DNA of 64,000 nt from Haplosporangium gracile (lineage: Eukaryota > Mortierellomycota > Mortierellomycetes > Mortierellales > Mortierellaceae), in contig JAAAUF010000021.1 in assembly GCA_015499985.1 (NCBI GenBank), positions 1 to 64,000 of the forward strand. The letters are read 5' to 3'. The first letter of the stretch is position 1; every line of letters starts with the position of its first letter. The translations under genes and the position numbers were made by a program. The notes under the pieces were generated by a model that searched no databases, was not told the DNA's origin, and saw only the letters and a program-made list of their open reading frames with translations. Positions 1 to 11,406 of the stretch are shown here, piece after piece.

Positions 1-139
1 TTTTTTTGGGTTGCGATTTCACAGCGCTAAGTCCTTTTGTCAATACTTTTTTTGCACAGAACGTATTCTTTTTTTTTTTTCTTCTTACTTTTATTTCTCA
101 TTCAGCAACTCACTCCTCTCCATTCTCCTTCATTCCCTC

Positions 140-3100
140 ATGCAGTCCGCCTCAATCCCATCAGACAGCCTCGATACCATCGCATTCGAGAATGCTGCCG
201 TCGACTACCAGCTCTCGCAGTACATCGACGAGATGCTCCCCTGTGGTACGCCCCCTCCACTTCCCTCCTTTTTTTTGCCATACCGCAGAGAAATAATCCG
301 ATCTGCATACATCTCTTCCTTTTCGTGTAATCCTCCAACCCGCTCTAATCGTCTCCCTTTCGTACCTTCCTTCGATATCCACTCTCGTCTCAACGTGTAT
401 TAGAGGTCTCCAGGGTGTTGGTGATCTATACCGGAGGCACCATCGGAATGAGTAACACAAAGCAGTTCGGCTATGTCCCTGTGCCAAACTTCCTCGCTGA
501 TACTCTGTCTGGTCAGGCTCGATTCCACGATCTCCCTTCGCTGAATACAGTGTTTGGACGACTCTCTCGGACAAATTCCAGCGTAGACCTCCAGTTCAAG
601 CCCCATACTTCTGCTATGAATGGACTCTTCGCCCACCATACCATCCCCCCTGATCACGTTACCCTTAACGGAACCGCGTCCGGCGCCACTCTCCCTCCCA
701 ATACCCCAGTGAACAAGATCCGTATCCCATGCTTCTCGCATCTGCCCAACAGTCAGGGCAAAATCCCATCCTTGATCACACCACCTTCGCTTTACGGCAA
801 GCGCATCCGATACTCAATTCTGGAATACGACCCTTTGCTGGATTCGTGCAATATGACCATGACGGACTGGGTCCGAATTGCGACGGACATTGAGGCCAAC
901 TACGAGCTCTACGATTCCTTCATTGTCTTGCACGGCACTGACACGATGGCTTACACTGCGAGCGCGCTGAGTTTTATGCTTGAGGATCTTGGGTAAGTCA
1001 AATGAGTCAGATGAGCAGCAGCACCATAAGTTGCGGGGGTGGCGTGAGCGGCGGAACTTGGAGGGAAATACATAAGTAGAAGCTCAAGAAAGGTATTGAG
1101 TAGTGTGTGGATGGATTACTGGCTGGGTGGTCGTTTGTTTGGGTTTGCTGCTCTATTTACGATTGTTTTGTTGACATTTCTGTTCATCCCTTTTAAAATG
1201 TCAACATGGACACAAAATAACAAAAACAATGTCAGGGCGGAGCGGAGCGTGGAAAATTTTCATTCACCCTCCGCACCTTAATTTTTTTCTTTCTTTTTTT
1301 CACACGGAGACCTCTGTTTCGACGAGAACAACAGCAACAACAGCAACTGCAACAAACTGCTCTTTAGGGAATACTCTGGACTCAATTGTCCACTGCATTC
1401 TGCAGCTCTAGCTCTCCTTCCATTTCGAAATTTACTAACAAGGACATCCTCCCCCCTTCCCCGCCCCCGCACTCGATCCCTGCGTCGTTTCTCCGTTTAT
1501 AGAAAGACAGTCATCATCACTGGTTCTCAGGTACCCATCACCGAAATCAGAAACGATGCCATCGATAATCTCCTCGGCGCACTCACCATCGCAGGCCATT
1601 TTGTCATCCCCGAAGTCTCCCTTTATTTCAGTAACAAGCTCTTTAGGGGCAACCGCTCCTCAAAGCTCGACGCCATCGACTTTAACGCCTTCGAGAGTCC
1701 TAATCTGCCACCCCTTGTTAAAGTCGGCATTAACATCGGTACGAGATCATGATCGCACTTCCGCAGCTTGCCTTTTTCTTTTTTTATTTTACCCTTTTGT
1801 TGGGGAGGCTGGAATGTTAACACATATATATTTTGATGTACACCCTCACTGAATGCTAGACGTGAATTGGTCCGAGGTCACTCGTCCAACTTCCCTTTCT
1901 CGATTCCGTGCTCACAAGTCGATGAACTCCAATGTAGCCAGCTTGCGTCTCTTCCCCGGCATCACTGAGACTACCATCAGGACCTTCCTGGCACCTCCCA
2001 TCCAGGGAGTGGTCTTGGAGACCTACGGCGCCGGTAACGCACCTTCGACTCGCGCCGATCTGATTGCTGCCCTGAAGGAAGCCTGCGACCGCGGTGTCGT
2101 CATTGTCAACTGCACTCAATGTACGTGGAACTACCGTTTTCTAGTTTCTTTGGTTCGATTTGGCCTGCACTCTGCCGTTGTGCCCTGGTTCGCAATCTTA
2201 ACCCTTTTTTTCCCTCGTTAAAATTTAGGCAAGCGTGGTTTGGTGACGGATGCATACCAAACAGGCAAAGTCCTCTACAACGCCGGTGTTATTCCCGGAA
2301 ATGATATGACGCCCGAGTGTGCACTCACAAAGCTTTCCTACCTCCTGGGACACAACCTGCCCATTTCCAAAGTTCGCGAGATGATGACAAAGAACATGCG
2401 TGGTGAACTGACAGTCATCCACCCTCGTACCCGGTTCAGCTACATCAATCGCACCCACTCGTTGCTTCAGCTCCTCTTCAGAGCTGCCTCCAATGGACTG
2501 TTGGCACAGAATGGTCAGTCTCGTCTTGGCAAGGCGCCTACTGAGGGTCAATTGATGGAGAAGCAGATCGAGCAAGTTGCCCAGCAGTTAAAGCAAAAGA
2601 CGTTCCACCTTGCCAGCAACGAGTCTGACACGTCGTCGGATGCTGGATCTGGGGCGGATGATCTCACCCTCTCCCCCGGTGCTGACTCGCAGCTGGGCGC
2701 TGGGTCTTTGTCCCAGGAGGACCAGCGCTGGATCGAAAGGAGCTTGTACCCCTTGCTGATCTGTGGTGCTGCTGGAAGTGGAGATCTTGAGGGTTTGAAG
2801 AAGCTGTGGGAAGTAATGGCCGATGGACAGGAACCCAACAAGTTCTCCCAGAACCTTCGACCAACCAGCGGTGACAACACCCGGTCCTCATCTCCCAGCT
2901 TCTTGGGAGGAACGGCTGTCATGGGAGGCGATGGTATTGGCATGAACAGCGGAGACTGGGAAGGACGCTCGCCCCTTCATATTGCCTGCAGTGCTGGTCA
3001 CTTGGACGTTGTCTGCTTCCTGTTGCGCCATGGAGCGTCGATCCATGTCCGTGATCGTTTGAACCACACCCCTCTTTACGATGCTGTGACAAGAAGTAAC

Positions 3101-3442
3101 AGTCTAGAGGTTGTCAGCGTCCTTCGTGAGACTGGCGCTCACTTTAACGACTCGGAAGTCTCTGACTTGGGATGGAAGCTGATGATTGCTGCCACCGAGG
3201 GTGACTTACCCCGTGTGTCCATGATTGCTGAGGCGGGCTATGACCTGAACCGACCTCTTTTTGACCAGCGTACGGTGATGCACATTGTCGCGGCCGAGCA
3301 TCGTCATGCGGTGTTGAACTACCTCCTCAGCAAGTTCCCTGAGATTGACGTGACCATCAAAGATCGTCTCGAACGCACCTGTGTCGATGAGGCAGGCGAT
3401 TGCGAGTCCTGCCGTGCATCTTTCCTTGCCAAATCTAATTAG
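140..3442 (+). CDS. ASPG: L-asparaginase, type I, with C-terminal ankyrin repeats (60-kDa lysophospholipase/ASPG family)
   Basis: Hydrolyses L-asparagine to aspartate and ammonia, presumably in the cytosol since no signal peptide is visible. Five exons: 140-245, 404-992, 1503-1738, 1860-2120, 2229-3442, giving 801 residues in frame throughout. The first catalytic Thr lies in YTGGTIGM (residues 44-51) and the second in HGTDTMAY (from residue 212), both diagnostic of the family. [10 protein letters not shown] begins exon 3. The C-terminal part (about residues 640-780) has ankyrin repeats such as [17 protein letters not shown], matching animal ASPG. A low-complexity Ser/Asp/Gly linker (about residues 500-640) joins the two halves. 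The ATG at 140 opens a short exon that splices in phase into the catalytic core. Intron 2 (993-1502) is 510 bp, much longer than the others (108-158 bp). Lysophospholipase activity has been claimed for the family but asparaginase is the safer call. Very confident on family. Confidence 0.93.
1169..1206 (+). other. 11-bp perfect inverted repeat inside asparaginase intron 2
   Basis: The arms are TGTTGACATTT (1169-1179) and AAATGTCAACA (1196-1206), separated by a 16-nt loop. It sits inside the unusually long second intron and would form a hairpin in the pre-mRNA. No function is assigned. Confidence 0.6.
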
Positions 3443-3607
3443 TGTTATCATTCGCAAGCATCGACTCTCCCATAGATTCATCTTTTTTGTAGATTTTTCT
3501 TCCTCTCATTATTTTTGCATTACATTTTTCACGACAGTTTTGAGATGATGCACGTTTTAATTAGGTCTAGGAAGGGGAGAGTAGGGTAATGGATAGATGA
3601 TGGGGAT

Positions 3608-5604
3608 CTAAAGTCTGGCAACGATTTCGGACTTCTCGGACGTTGCTGCTGCTGGGAGCTCCTTCCTCTTGAGGGGCTGGATCGAGTAACTAGCGCCACC
3701 GACGGGACGGACGACATTCTCCTTCAAGATAAACGCATGGACACCTGCATTGTAATCCTCCATATACCGGTCCCAATCCATCCCGCTCCTCAACCCGCTC
3801 TTCAATTCCACGGGTGCAGCATCATCCAATGCCAACGTGTTGCTGACATCAAAGAACCACTGATTCGACGCAAACGTCTTGAACGTCATAGGGACTGCCA
3901 TGGCCTTGGAGATCCGGACCTTGAGCTTCTTGCCATCCTTGTGTTGAGCCAGCGTCCTGATCTGTTCTCCGAACCGCTGATCAAATCGTTTCTTAAAAAC
4001 AGGCAGGTCGTACATTTCGAAGCGGATGTCGTCTGAGACGCGACGGCGGGGTCGGTCGACGGCGAGCCAGTAGTCGGTCAGGCAGGTTCCGAAATGACCC
4101 CAAGTGATGGGGTTGATGCTGCTTGTCCCGACATGGTAGATGTTTGGGCGGAGTTGGGAATTGGATGCGGTTGTAGCGGCGAGGAGGATGACTTTTGCGA
4201 CAATGTCTACTGGGATCAAATCCGTCTTCTTTGACTAGATTTTTTCAATTAGGGTTATTATCGTTCATTTTTGTCGTCATATGCAATGTAGCATCTTTTT
4301 TTTTTTGCAAGCTAAAAAAACCAAAGGGTGTAAACTTACGTCATCGCCGATCCACTCTTGGACTTGACCGAGTGCACACGAAACGACCGCCTTATTAGCA
4401 GCCGCAACGCCCTCAACCCACCCAGGGACAGGCTCCGCCTTGGCTGCAGTAACAATCGAAGGGCGAACAATGACAATAGGCAAACCCATTGTCTTGTACT
4501 GTTTTTGGACCAAATGTTCCGTCAAGGACTTTGAGAACGTATAAGTGTTGGGGTAGGTCTTTAGGACGACGGAGCGTTCATAATTTCGGATCTCTTCATA
4601 GGACATCTTAGTCAATGACTCGTAGATAGCCTCGGGTTCTCCTAGAGGATGGGGGTAGACGATTTCGTCGATGTGGGCGTCGAACATGGGGGCGTTGACG
4701 TAGCAGGTGGAGATATGAACGAATGTGGCGAGGTTCTTGATCCCCTTTGCGATTTCGAATGTGCGGAAGGGGCCTCTGGTGTTCATCTGGATAAGAAGTT
4801 GGTGGCAAATGGATATTATTTGTCTCATATTAATATCCCTGATCAGTTATCAACTGGCGTACCTGGATTTGTTCCCAATTAAGTTAATCGACAATAGTGA
4901 TGTGGTAAATAAGCTCACCTCAAGGGCATTGTTCAGGGGATCATCAAAACTGACAGAGGCAGCGCTATTAATCACCACCCGAGTATCCTCATGGATCATG
5001 CGCTGGTCAGCCTCAGAAAGACCCAACCGATCGACCGTAATATCGCCCCGGACAGGGACAATCTTTTGAATGATCTTCTCATGAAACTCTTGAGGGGTCG
5101 AGAACTGGGATCGGAGGGTGTCAAAAATCCTGCTGGCAAAGACATCGTTCTCTACACGGTCCTGAAGAGTCTTTGTCCCTGATATCCTGACTAGCAAGTA
5201 CACCCTATTAGAAGGTACATATGTAAAAAAGTAGGTGTGTGTGTGAGTCTCCAGGCCACTTGATTTTGTCATTTTACCCTCATGTTTGAGAGATGAAATA
5301 CATCTGTTGCACGGCATGTGTGTATAAGTGGAAAGACCCTGATGGGAATCAAGAAAACGGCAGACGGACGAAAGGGGTACCCGTCAATAATAAGGGAGGG
5401 GGGCTGGGAGAGAAAATACAAAGCATGGGCCATGCTAAAATAGAAGAATGCTACTTACTTTGTGATCTGAGGGAACGAGCGGAGAAGTTTTTCGAGAATG
5501 GTCTTGCCGACGAATCCGGTGGCTCCTGTTAGGAAGATGACATCGTTTTCGGTGTAGAACTCCTTGGCCTTGGCAGGACCAAACTTGTACTGTTGTGATA
5601 ACAT
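3608..5604 (-). CDS. FAR: Fatty acyl-CoA reductase (alcohol-forming, male-sterility/NAD-binding_4 family)
   Basis: NADPH-dependent reduction of fatty acyl-CoA to fatty aldehyde/alcohol, feeding wax or ether lipids. Four exons on the minus strand: 5604-5459, 5204-4919, 4786-4340, 4234-3608, giving 501 residues, the usual class size. The Rossmann glycine motif TGATGFVG is at residues 26-33. YTFSK at 226-230 is the YxxxK active site of extended short-chain dehydrogenases. Also visible are VVINSAASVSFDD, VRPSIVTAA and LIPVDIVAKVI, typical of FAR proteins. The C-terminal half is the Sterile/FAR_C-like region; no clear terminal membrane helix is seen. It converges with the asparaginase gene, leaving 165 bp between stop codons, so the 3' UTRs may overlap. 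A carboxylic-acid reductase is excluded because there is no adenylation or carrier domain. Confidence 0.9.
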
Positions 5605-8148
5605 GGTAGTAGTAGACGGTAGCGGTATGGCTGTTGAGGATGTGGTTATCGTTGCTTGTTGTGGTGTGTAATGTGCCGAGAGAAATTGGTGTTTCGGGAT
5701 GAAAGAATGTGAAGGGTTATAAACAAAATGCAAGTGAGAGAGGGGAGAGAAAGAATGCAATAGAACTAAATGTGAAAGAATGAAGTGAAAGAAAAGACGG
5801 GAGTATGAGTAAATTGGCTTGCATGGGCAAAAATGAACTGCCTATTTTTTCCAGGTAAGAGTCCTTTGTCTCCTTGAGGAGCTCATTTGTGTTTCCATGT
5901 GTCTCGACTAATCGACTTGCTTACTGTACCTTTTGATTCGAATGAAGAAAAATGAAATTGTGGTGAGCACAAGAGGACGAACGGATGGCGGTGGAGGGTG
6001 ATGTCAACAAAACTCCAATCAATTTGAGGGAGGACCGAGTGTCAAAAAAGGCCTTGGTGAGAAGCAGCGAAGGAATAAAAAATCGAGCGACAGAAGACGC
6101 GAAGTAGGAGAGCAGCGAGAGAAAGCGGTTGGAGAGGGGTGGTGGGTGGGATAGTAGTACGGAAATTTGAAAGTTTTTTCCCTTGGCTTTTTTTATGCTT
6201 TGTGTTTTTTTGTGGTTGCCGAGAGGAAAAGGGAATCGAGTCCCTCTTTTTATTTGTTTTTTTTTGTGTTTAGTTGGTGTGGTCCTTCTTCATGGGGGTA
6301 TCACACGCATGCACACACGCACGCACGCAAACGGTCGAGTAAGGTTCATTTTGCAATTCTCTGCTCTCACTTGTTGAATTGTCTGCCATGACCAGCTTGA
6401 GTTTGGTCGAAATTTGGGTTGGTTGTTTCCCAAGTTCATTTTTAGTTTGAGGTAAACCATAGTCTAACAATGACAATTATCGCCCGACGCTGACATTTCA
6501 TTCTCACACGCCTCACCTTGATATGTGGGATGGGTAAGTAAATGCGAGTAATCACCACATATTCCGATTTTGAATGAATGAATGAATGAAAGGAAGGACG
6601 GACGGGCGGGATAGGATGAGCTTGCGTGATGATACCCCATTAAAACAAACCTGCGGCTGTTTATCCCCCGACCAAGAGAAGAGGAGACTGTAGGGTGGGG
6701 ACTTGTCGAGAGATAGGGATTACAAGTGGGTGTGTAAATGCCTCAGCTTTCCTTTCAAGCTGAACATCGATCGCTCGCAGCGAAACTTGACCGACAGGCG
6801 AGTAATGAAACAGATGAGTCGAGTCAACCCGCCAACACGTAACTGAATGAACGAATGAATGACATGGATAATGAATGAATGCTGTTGGTTTTCTTTGGTT
6901 GGGCGCAAGTATTCGCATACCAAAACAAAACACATCGTTCTGGCCATGGATCGGGTTTAGGTTAATGGGTAATGTATGAACCGATGAAACAATAGAAATG
7001 ATGAAAGATGAAAGCCTGGATCCCTTGAAAAAAACACAATGACCTTTGGCAAGAAACAACAACAGGTAACAACAAAAGACGAAAGATAAAGGAATGGAAT
7101 AGAACAGAACATGTGCAAGTGAGCCGAGAAGCGGTGTCTTTTGGATGATGTATTTCTTGAACCGTTTCTTCCATCCCGATCCTTTTTCATCTCGTGGCCC
7201 CCGGCTTGGAAAGACGACGACTTTATCGTAATTGAGTGCTTAGAGTCTATCTCCGCAGGTCTATGAGTGGGGTAAGAAACAAAGAGGAAGGTCGGTCCGT
7301 TGTTTTACGGTCCGTTTCGTGAAGGACACCGACCGTTGAGACGCTCTCAATTTAGAACAAATGTGTTGTACTTTATGTGTTGTAGTATTCTTGTTCCTCT
7401 TTAATCAATAGAGCATTCAATTAACTCAATCAGTTAAAAATTTCTGCAGTCGTAGAGCTTAAGTCTGATGGACGGTTTACGTTAATTTGCGATGTTAAAA
7501 TTATTCCTGGAATAAAAATAAAAACAATCGAGCATTCTAAACAGCCCATTGTGTTGTTTTTTCTTCTCTTTGTATTATAATGTCCATCCGATGTCATTTC
7601 TTTTTGTTTTGTTTTCTTTTTCACTTTTTCGCGCTTCTCATTTCCTTTTTCTTCATTTCTCTATTCATTATTACACATGTGCTTTATTGCGCACCAAGGT
7701 AAAACATAACCGCCCTTCAAGTCTATTCTTTCTCTACTTCAGCTACCATCTTTTTGAAGACAAAAATCTCTCTGTTAACGGATAAAAAAATAGCACCAAA
7801 GTCAACCGCAAGATCTTTCGGCCTCTGCGCAAAAAAAAAGGAGACCAATGATGGCAACATTGCATCTGAGACGGACGCCCAATGGACCTGGTCTAATTCC
7901 TCATCTTGTCGACGCCTTGTCTCTCCCCCTCGGGCCATTTGTCTTCATCAGCATACCCGTGTTTGAACTCATACTCGCCGGCCTACTTTTTCTTCATACT
8001 CTTTTTTCTTTATTTTTCAGGGTCTCTTTCGCACTAGTTTCTTCCAGTCCAACATAAAGCGGGCACTGGCATTTTCGCTTTCGGCATTTTTTTAATTTTT
8101 ACTTCACTCCCGTTACACACTCAACGCATCAACAACATAGATACAACC
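5605..8148. other. 2.5-kb intergenic region between divergent FAR and P450 genes
   Basis: No coding region supported. Short open frames are Phe/Ser/Lys-rich and lack recognisable motifs. It holds a CACACG-type microsatellite near 6305-6330, GAAT repeats near 6573-6592 and 6847-6880, and many poly-T/poly-A runs. It must contain both divergent promoters. No tRNA seen by eye. Confidence 0.6.
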
Positions 8149-9920
8149 ATGACTCTTGTGGCCTTAGTTGAGAAGGCAACCCACCAATCTGCCGCCTCAT
8201 TGGCAGTGACCCTGTCCGCCATCATTACTTACGTCTTCTACAAGTCCTGGCTTTACCCCTACTACCTCGATCCGCTCTCCAAGATCCCCGGCCCCATACC
8301 CTCAAGGATCCCTTTCCTCGGAAACATGCTGGCCCTGACCAAGAAAAAGCCCATGATGGCCCTCTACGACTGGGCAATGGAGTACCCCGGATCGATCTAC
8401 CGCTACTATTGGTTCTCGCGACTGACCCTCATGACCTCGGATCCCGTCACTGTCGGCTATGTCCTTGGGAAGGGCAACGATAACTGGTTAAAGAGTAAAG
8501 GGACCGAGGAGATGTTTGAGCAGAACTTGGGCCATTCGCTCCTGTCGATGAAGGCGGGTGAGCACGCGTCGCACCGCAAGTACCTTGCAAAAGGGTTCAA
8601 GCACAATTACCTGAAGTCCATGGCTACGGCCTTCCATAGTGTTGCCCAGGATCTTCTCGAAGTCTGGAAGGAGAGGCTTGACGACAAGGCTGAGCAGAAG
8701 AAGAATAAGGGAGAAGTGGTACGATGGGAGCGTCATGACAAGATCTACACCACTATCGATCTCGAACCCTCGTTCTACTGCTTGACTCTGGATTCCATTG
8801 GCCAGTTTGCTCTCGGACGCGGATTCAATGCCATCAAGTCCCCCATCGGTTCTGATTTCGACAACTACAGGATCATTGTCGACTCTTTCCAGGTGACTCT
8901 GCTGACTATGCTGCCCCTGTCCAACTGGATCCCGACAAAGACCAACCGCCGTGCCTGGAGCGCCGTCCGAGAGTTCAACTCATCCATGGAGGGCATTGTC
9001 CAGGAACGGAAGCAGAGGCTCCTTGAGGAGATCAAGGCTCACGACGGAGAGTTCTCACAGGAACAGGGGGCGACCAGTCAAAAGAAGGATATGCTGACGA
9101 TGCTTTTGGTCGACCAATTTCTTGGAGAAGGCAGTACTGATCTTCAGATCCGACATGACGTCTTTACTGCCATTTTTGCGGGGCATGAGACTACCTCTGC
9201 GGCTCTGTCGTGGGCCTTCTACCAGCTTGCTTGCCACCCGGAGGTTCAGACCCGACTTCGTGAAGAGACCCGCGAGCTCTACAAGGACCATGAGGGTGCT
9301 CCCTCTTATGACGAGCTCAACTCGCTCCCTTACCTGAACGCTGTCATCCGTGAGAGTCTCCGTCTTTGGTCCCCCGTCCCTGTAAGTCCCTGGATCTGTT
9401 ACTTTGATGGACAATCTCGGAGGACGAATTAATTGTAAAGTTCATTTATTTACCAATCGCATTTCAATTTTTCATTGCATTCAACTAGCTCAACCTCAGA
9501 GTTTCGGTCGAAGATGACCACCTCCCCCGCAACAATGGCCTTGCACCCCTCTTCGTCCCCTCAGGCACCAACCTCCAGATCCCCATGTTCATCCTCCAAC
9601 GTGACCCGAAGATCTGGGGCTCCGACTCTCTCTCTTTCAAACCCGAACGCTGGCTCACCACCGACAAGGCATCGCCTTGTCCACCGTACTCTCCACCAAA
9701 CGGCCTCTGCTATTTCCCTTTCTACCACGGAAAACGCAGCTGTGTCGGCAACAAGATCGCGACACTCGAGATGAAGACTCACATTGCCAATCTGATTAAT
9801 ACGTTCGAGTTTGTGGAGACACCCGAGTTGAGGGCGAACCGGAGTGAGATTGATTGGAGATGGTCGATTAGTTTGAAGCCTTGTCCTGGAGTCAGGTTGG
9901 GTGTTCGACTTGCTGATTGA
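8149..9920 (+). CDS. Cytochrome P450 monooxygenase
   Basis: Heme-thiolate monooxygenase anchored in the ER by an N-terminal hydrophobic helix (about residues 15-35), followed by a Pro-rich hinge (KIPGPIPSRIPFLGN). Two exons, 8149-9381 and 9489-9920, give 554 residues. The I-helix oxygen-binding motif AGHETT is at 344-349, the K-helix ESLR at 402-405, and PERW at 463-466. The heme loop FYHGKRSCVG is at 489-498 with Cys496 as iron ligand. All catalytic motifs are intact. The general look is that of CYP4/CYP5xx-type fungal enzymes acting on fatty acids or hydrophobic substrates, but subfamily and substrate cannot be told from motifs. A polyadenylation signal lies 47 bp after the stop. Its neighbours are the UbiA-like gene and, further off, an ABCG exporter. 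Confidence 0.95.
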
Positions 9921-9966
9921 GGAGTCTACAGTTTGTTATTTTTTACTTCCCTTATAACTTTGCAAC

Positions 9967-9972
9967 AATAAA
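9967..9972 (+). terminator. AATAAA polyadenylation signal of the P450 gene
   Basis: Canonical hexamer 47 bp after the P450 stop codon. Confidence 0.6.
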
Positions 9973-10203
9973 CGTCTTCATATAATCTCATTGACATCTG
10001 CATGCATGTATGCTTGCTTTCTGGGGCTGTGAAACTAGACAGGATATGTGTCTTGAACGAACACAAAAAAAGAGACGAATTGACATAAGTCCTAAGGACC
10101 ATCAAGTCTCATACCTCTGATCGCATCCCAAAGATCTCATCCAAAGTACATACTTGAATATTGCCTCAGGGTGATACCAAGTTGAGTGGAGATATTAAGT
10201 GTT

Positions 10204-10209
10204 TTTATT
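10204..10209 (-). terminator. AATAAA polyadenylation signal of the UbiA-like gene
   Basis: TTTATT on the plus strand, about 66 bp beyond the stop codon of the minus-strand UbiA-like gene. Confidence 0.5.
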
Positions 10210-10274
10210 TGCAAAAGCGTGTCGTTAGAAAGAGTAAGTAAAATAAAGTTTCATCAAAACGTAAGCCGAAGAAA

Positions 10275-11406
10275 TTAAGAGAAGGTGCGCATGGCAGTCT
10301 TGGGGACGCCGCTCCAGACCTTGATAGGAACAATGTACATGGTAAGAAGAGTGATAAGAGTGCAGATCAACTCTACAGTCTTGTGCCCCTTGGGTGCAGT
10401 CTCTCCCTCGGCCAAGGGGGTGCCGGGGGCACGCTGCTTGGCGAAAAGGACAATGACGGTGAGGAGCAAGAAACCCAAGAAGGGCCACATGATGATCTCA
10501 ACAGCCATCACATACGAAGCCCAGGCACCAACGACGACCGCGAAAAGGATCATCAAGAAAGTCTTAAACTTTCCATAGGCGATCAAGTAGGTACCGAGGG
10601 CAATGTGGGCAGTTGGGTCGAGCTTGCGGCAGACCTCGAAGGTAAACGAGCCTCCAAACTGCAAGAGAGCCGCGTGCCAGGCGAGGATGTTCTTGAGGGA
10701 TGAGGCGCCGTGGAAGGCAGCGATGGGGAAGAGGATCATGAGGAGCACGACGAGTTGGTGGGTGATGACATAGAGAATTGGACGGGCGCTCAACCAATGC
10801 CCACAGCCAAACTCCTTGAACATGGCGTAGTAGTAAGCGGTGGTTGCGATGCAGAGGAGACCGCAAGCGAGGTTCTCGACGATAGCGAGGACAACGCCGT
10901 TAATTAGGAGGATCGCGACGAGAGTGTGAACAACAATGTTGGCCTCTCGGGCTGTGACGAGGCCTCGTGGCAAGGGGCGTTCAGGGTGAGCGAGAATATC
11001 CTATTCAAGGGTAAGAAGCCAGCATGGGGTTAGTTGGTAAATTCAGTGTACCACAAATATTGTTTCGCTGTACATGGGCGAAGAAGGGAAAGGAGGGGTA
11101 TAGACATACAGTATCGACATCCTTGAGATCGTCCATGACTCTGAGGGTGACCAAGAAGAGGGTTTCGATGACCAAGGTCCAGAAGAATTGACGGAGAGGA
11201 AGGTCCTTAGATCCGTTGGTCAGACAGTAGTTGGCGGTGAGGACATATCCTGCTGCCGTTAAGAGGTAGATAAAGAGGGCGATGCGCTCCGAGAAGAACT
11301 TGAACCAGGCCTTGTACCCTGAGAACTGGACAAAGATGTCGACCTGCCGGCTGCTGGCCGTGGTCGAGACTGAAGTCTGGGATTTGTTTTCTTGTTCGAC
11401 TTTCAT
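10275..11406 (-). CDS. UbiA-superfamily (prenyltransferase-like) integral membrane protein
   Basis: UbiA proteins transfer prenyl or related groups within membranes using Mg2+ bound by Asp-rich motifs. Two exons, 11406-11110 and 11000-10275, give 340 residues with about eight or nine hydrophobic segments. The first Asp motif runs MDDLKDVDTD (residues 91-100) and is followed by HPERPLPRG, a hallmark of one UbiA subgroup. The intron splits this motif between Thr99 and Asp100. The second Asp-rich motif is not canonical; FEVCRKLD (220-227) sits about where it would be expected. The substrate is unknown: polyprenyl quinone, terpenoid or lipid head-group chemistry are all possible. It converges with the P450, with 354 bp between the stop codons. 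I am confident on superfamily, not on activity. Confidence 0.8.
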
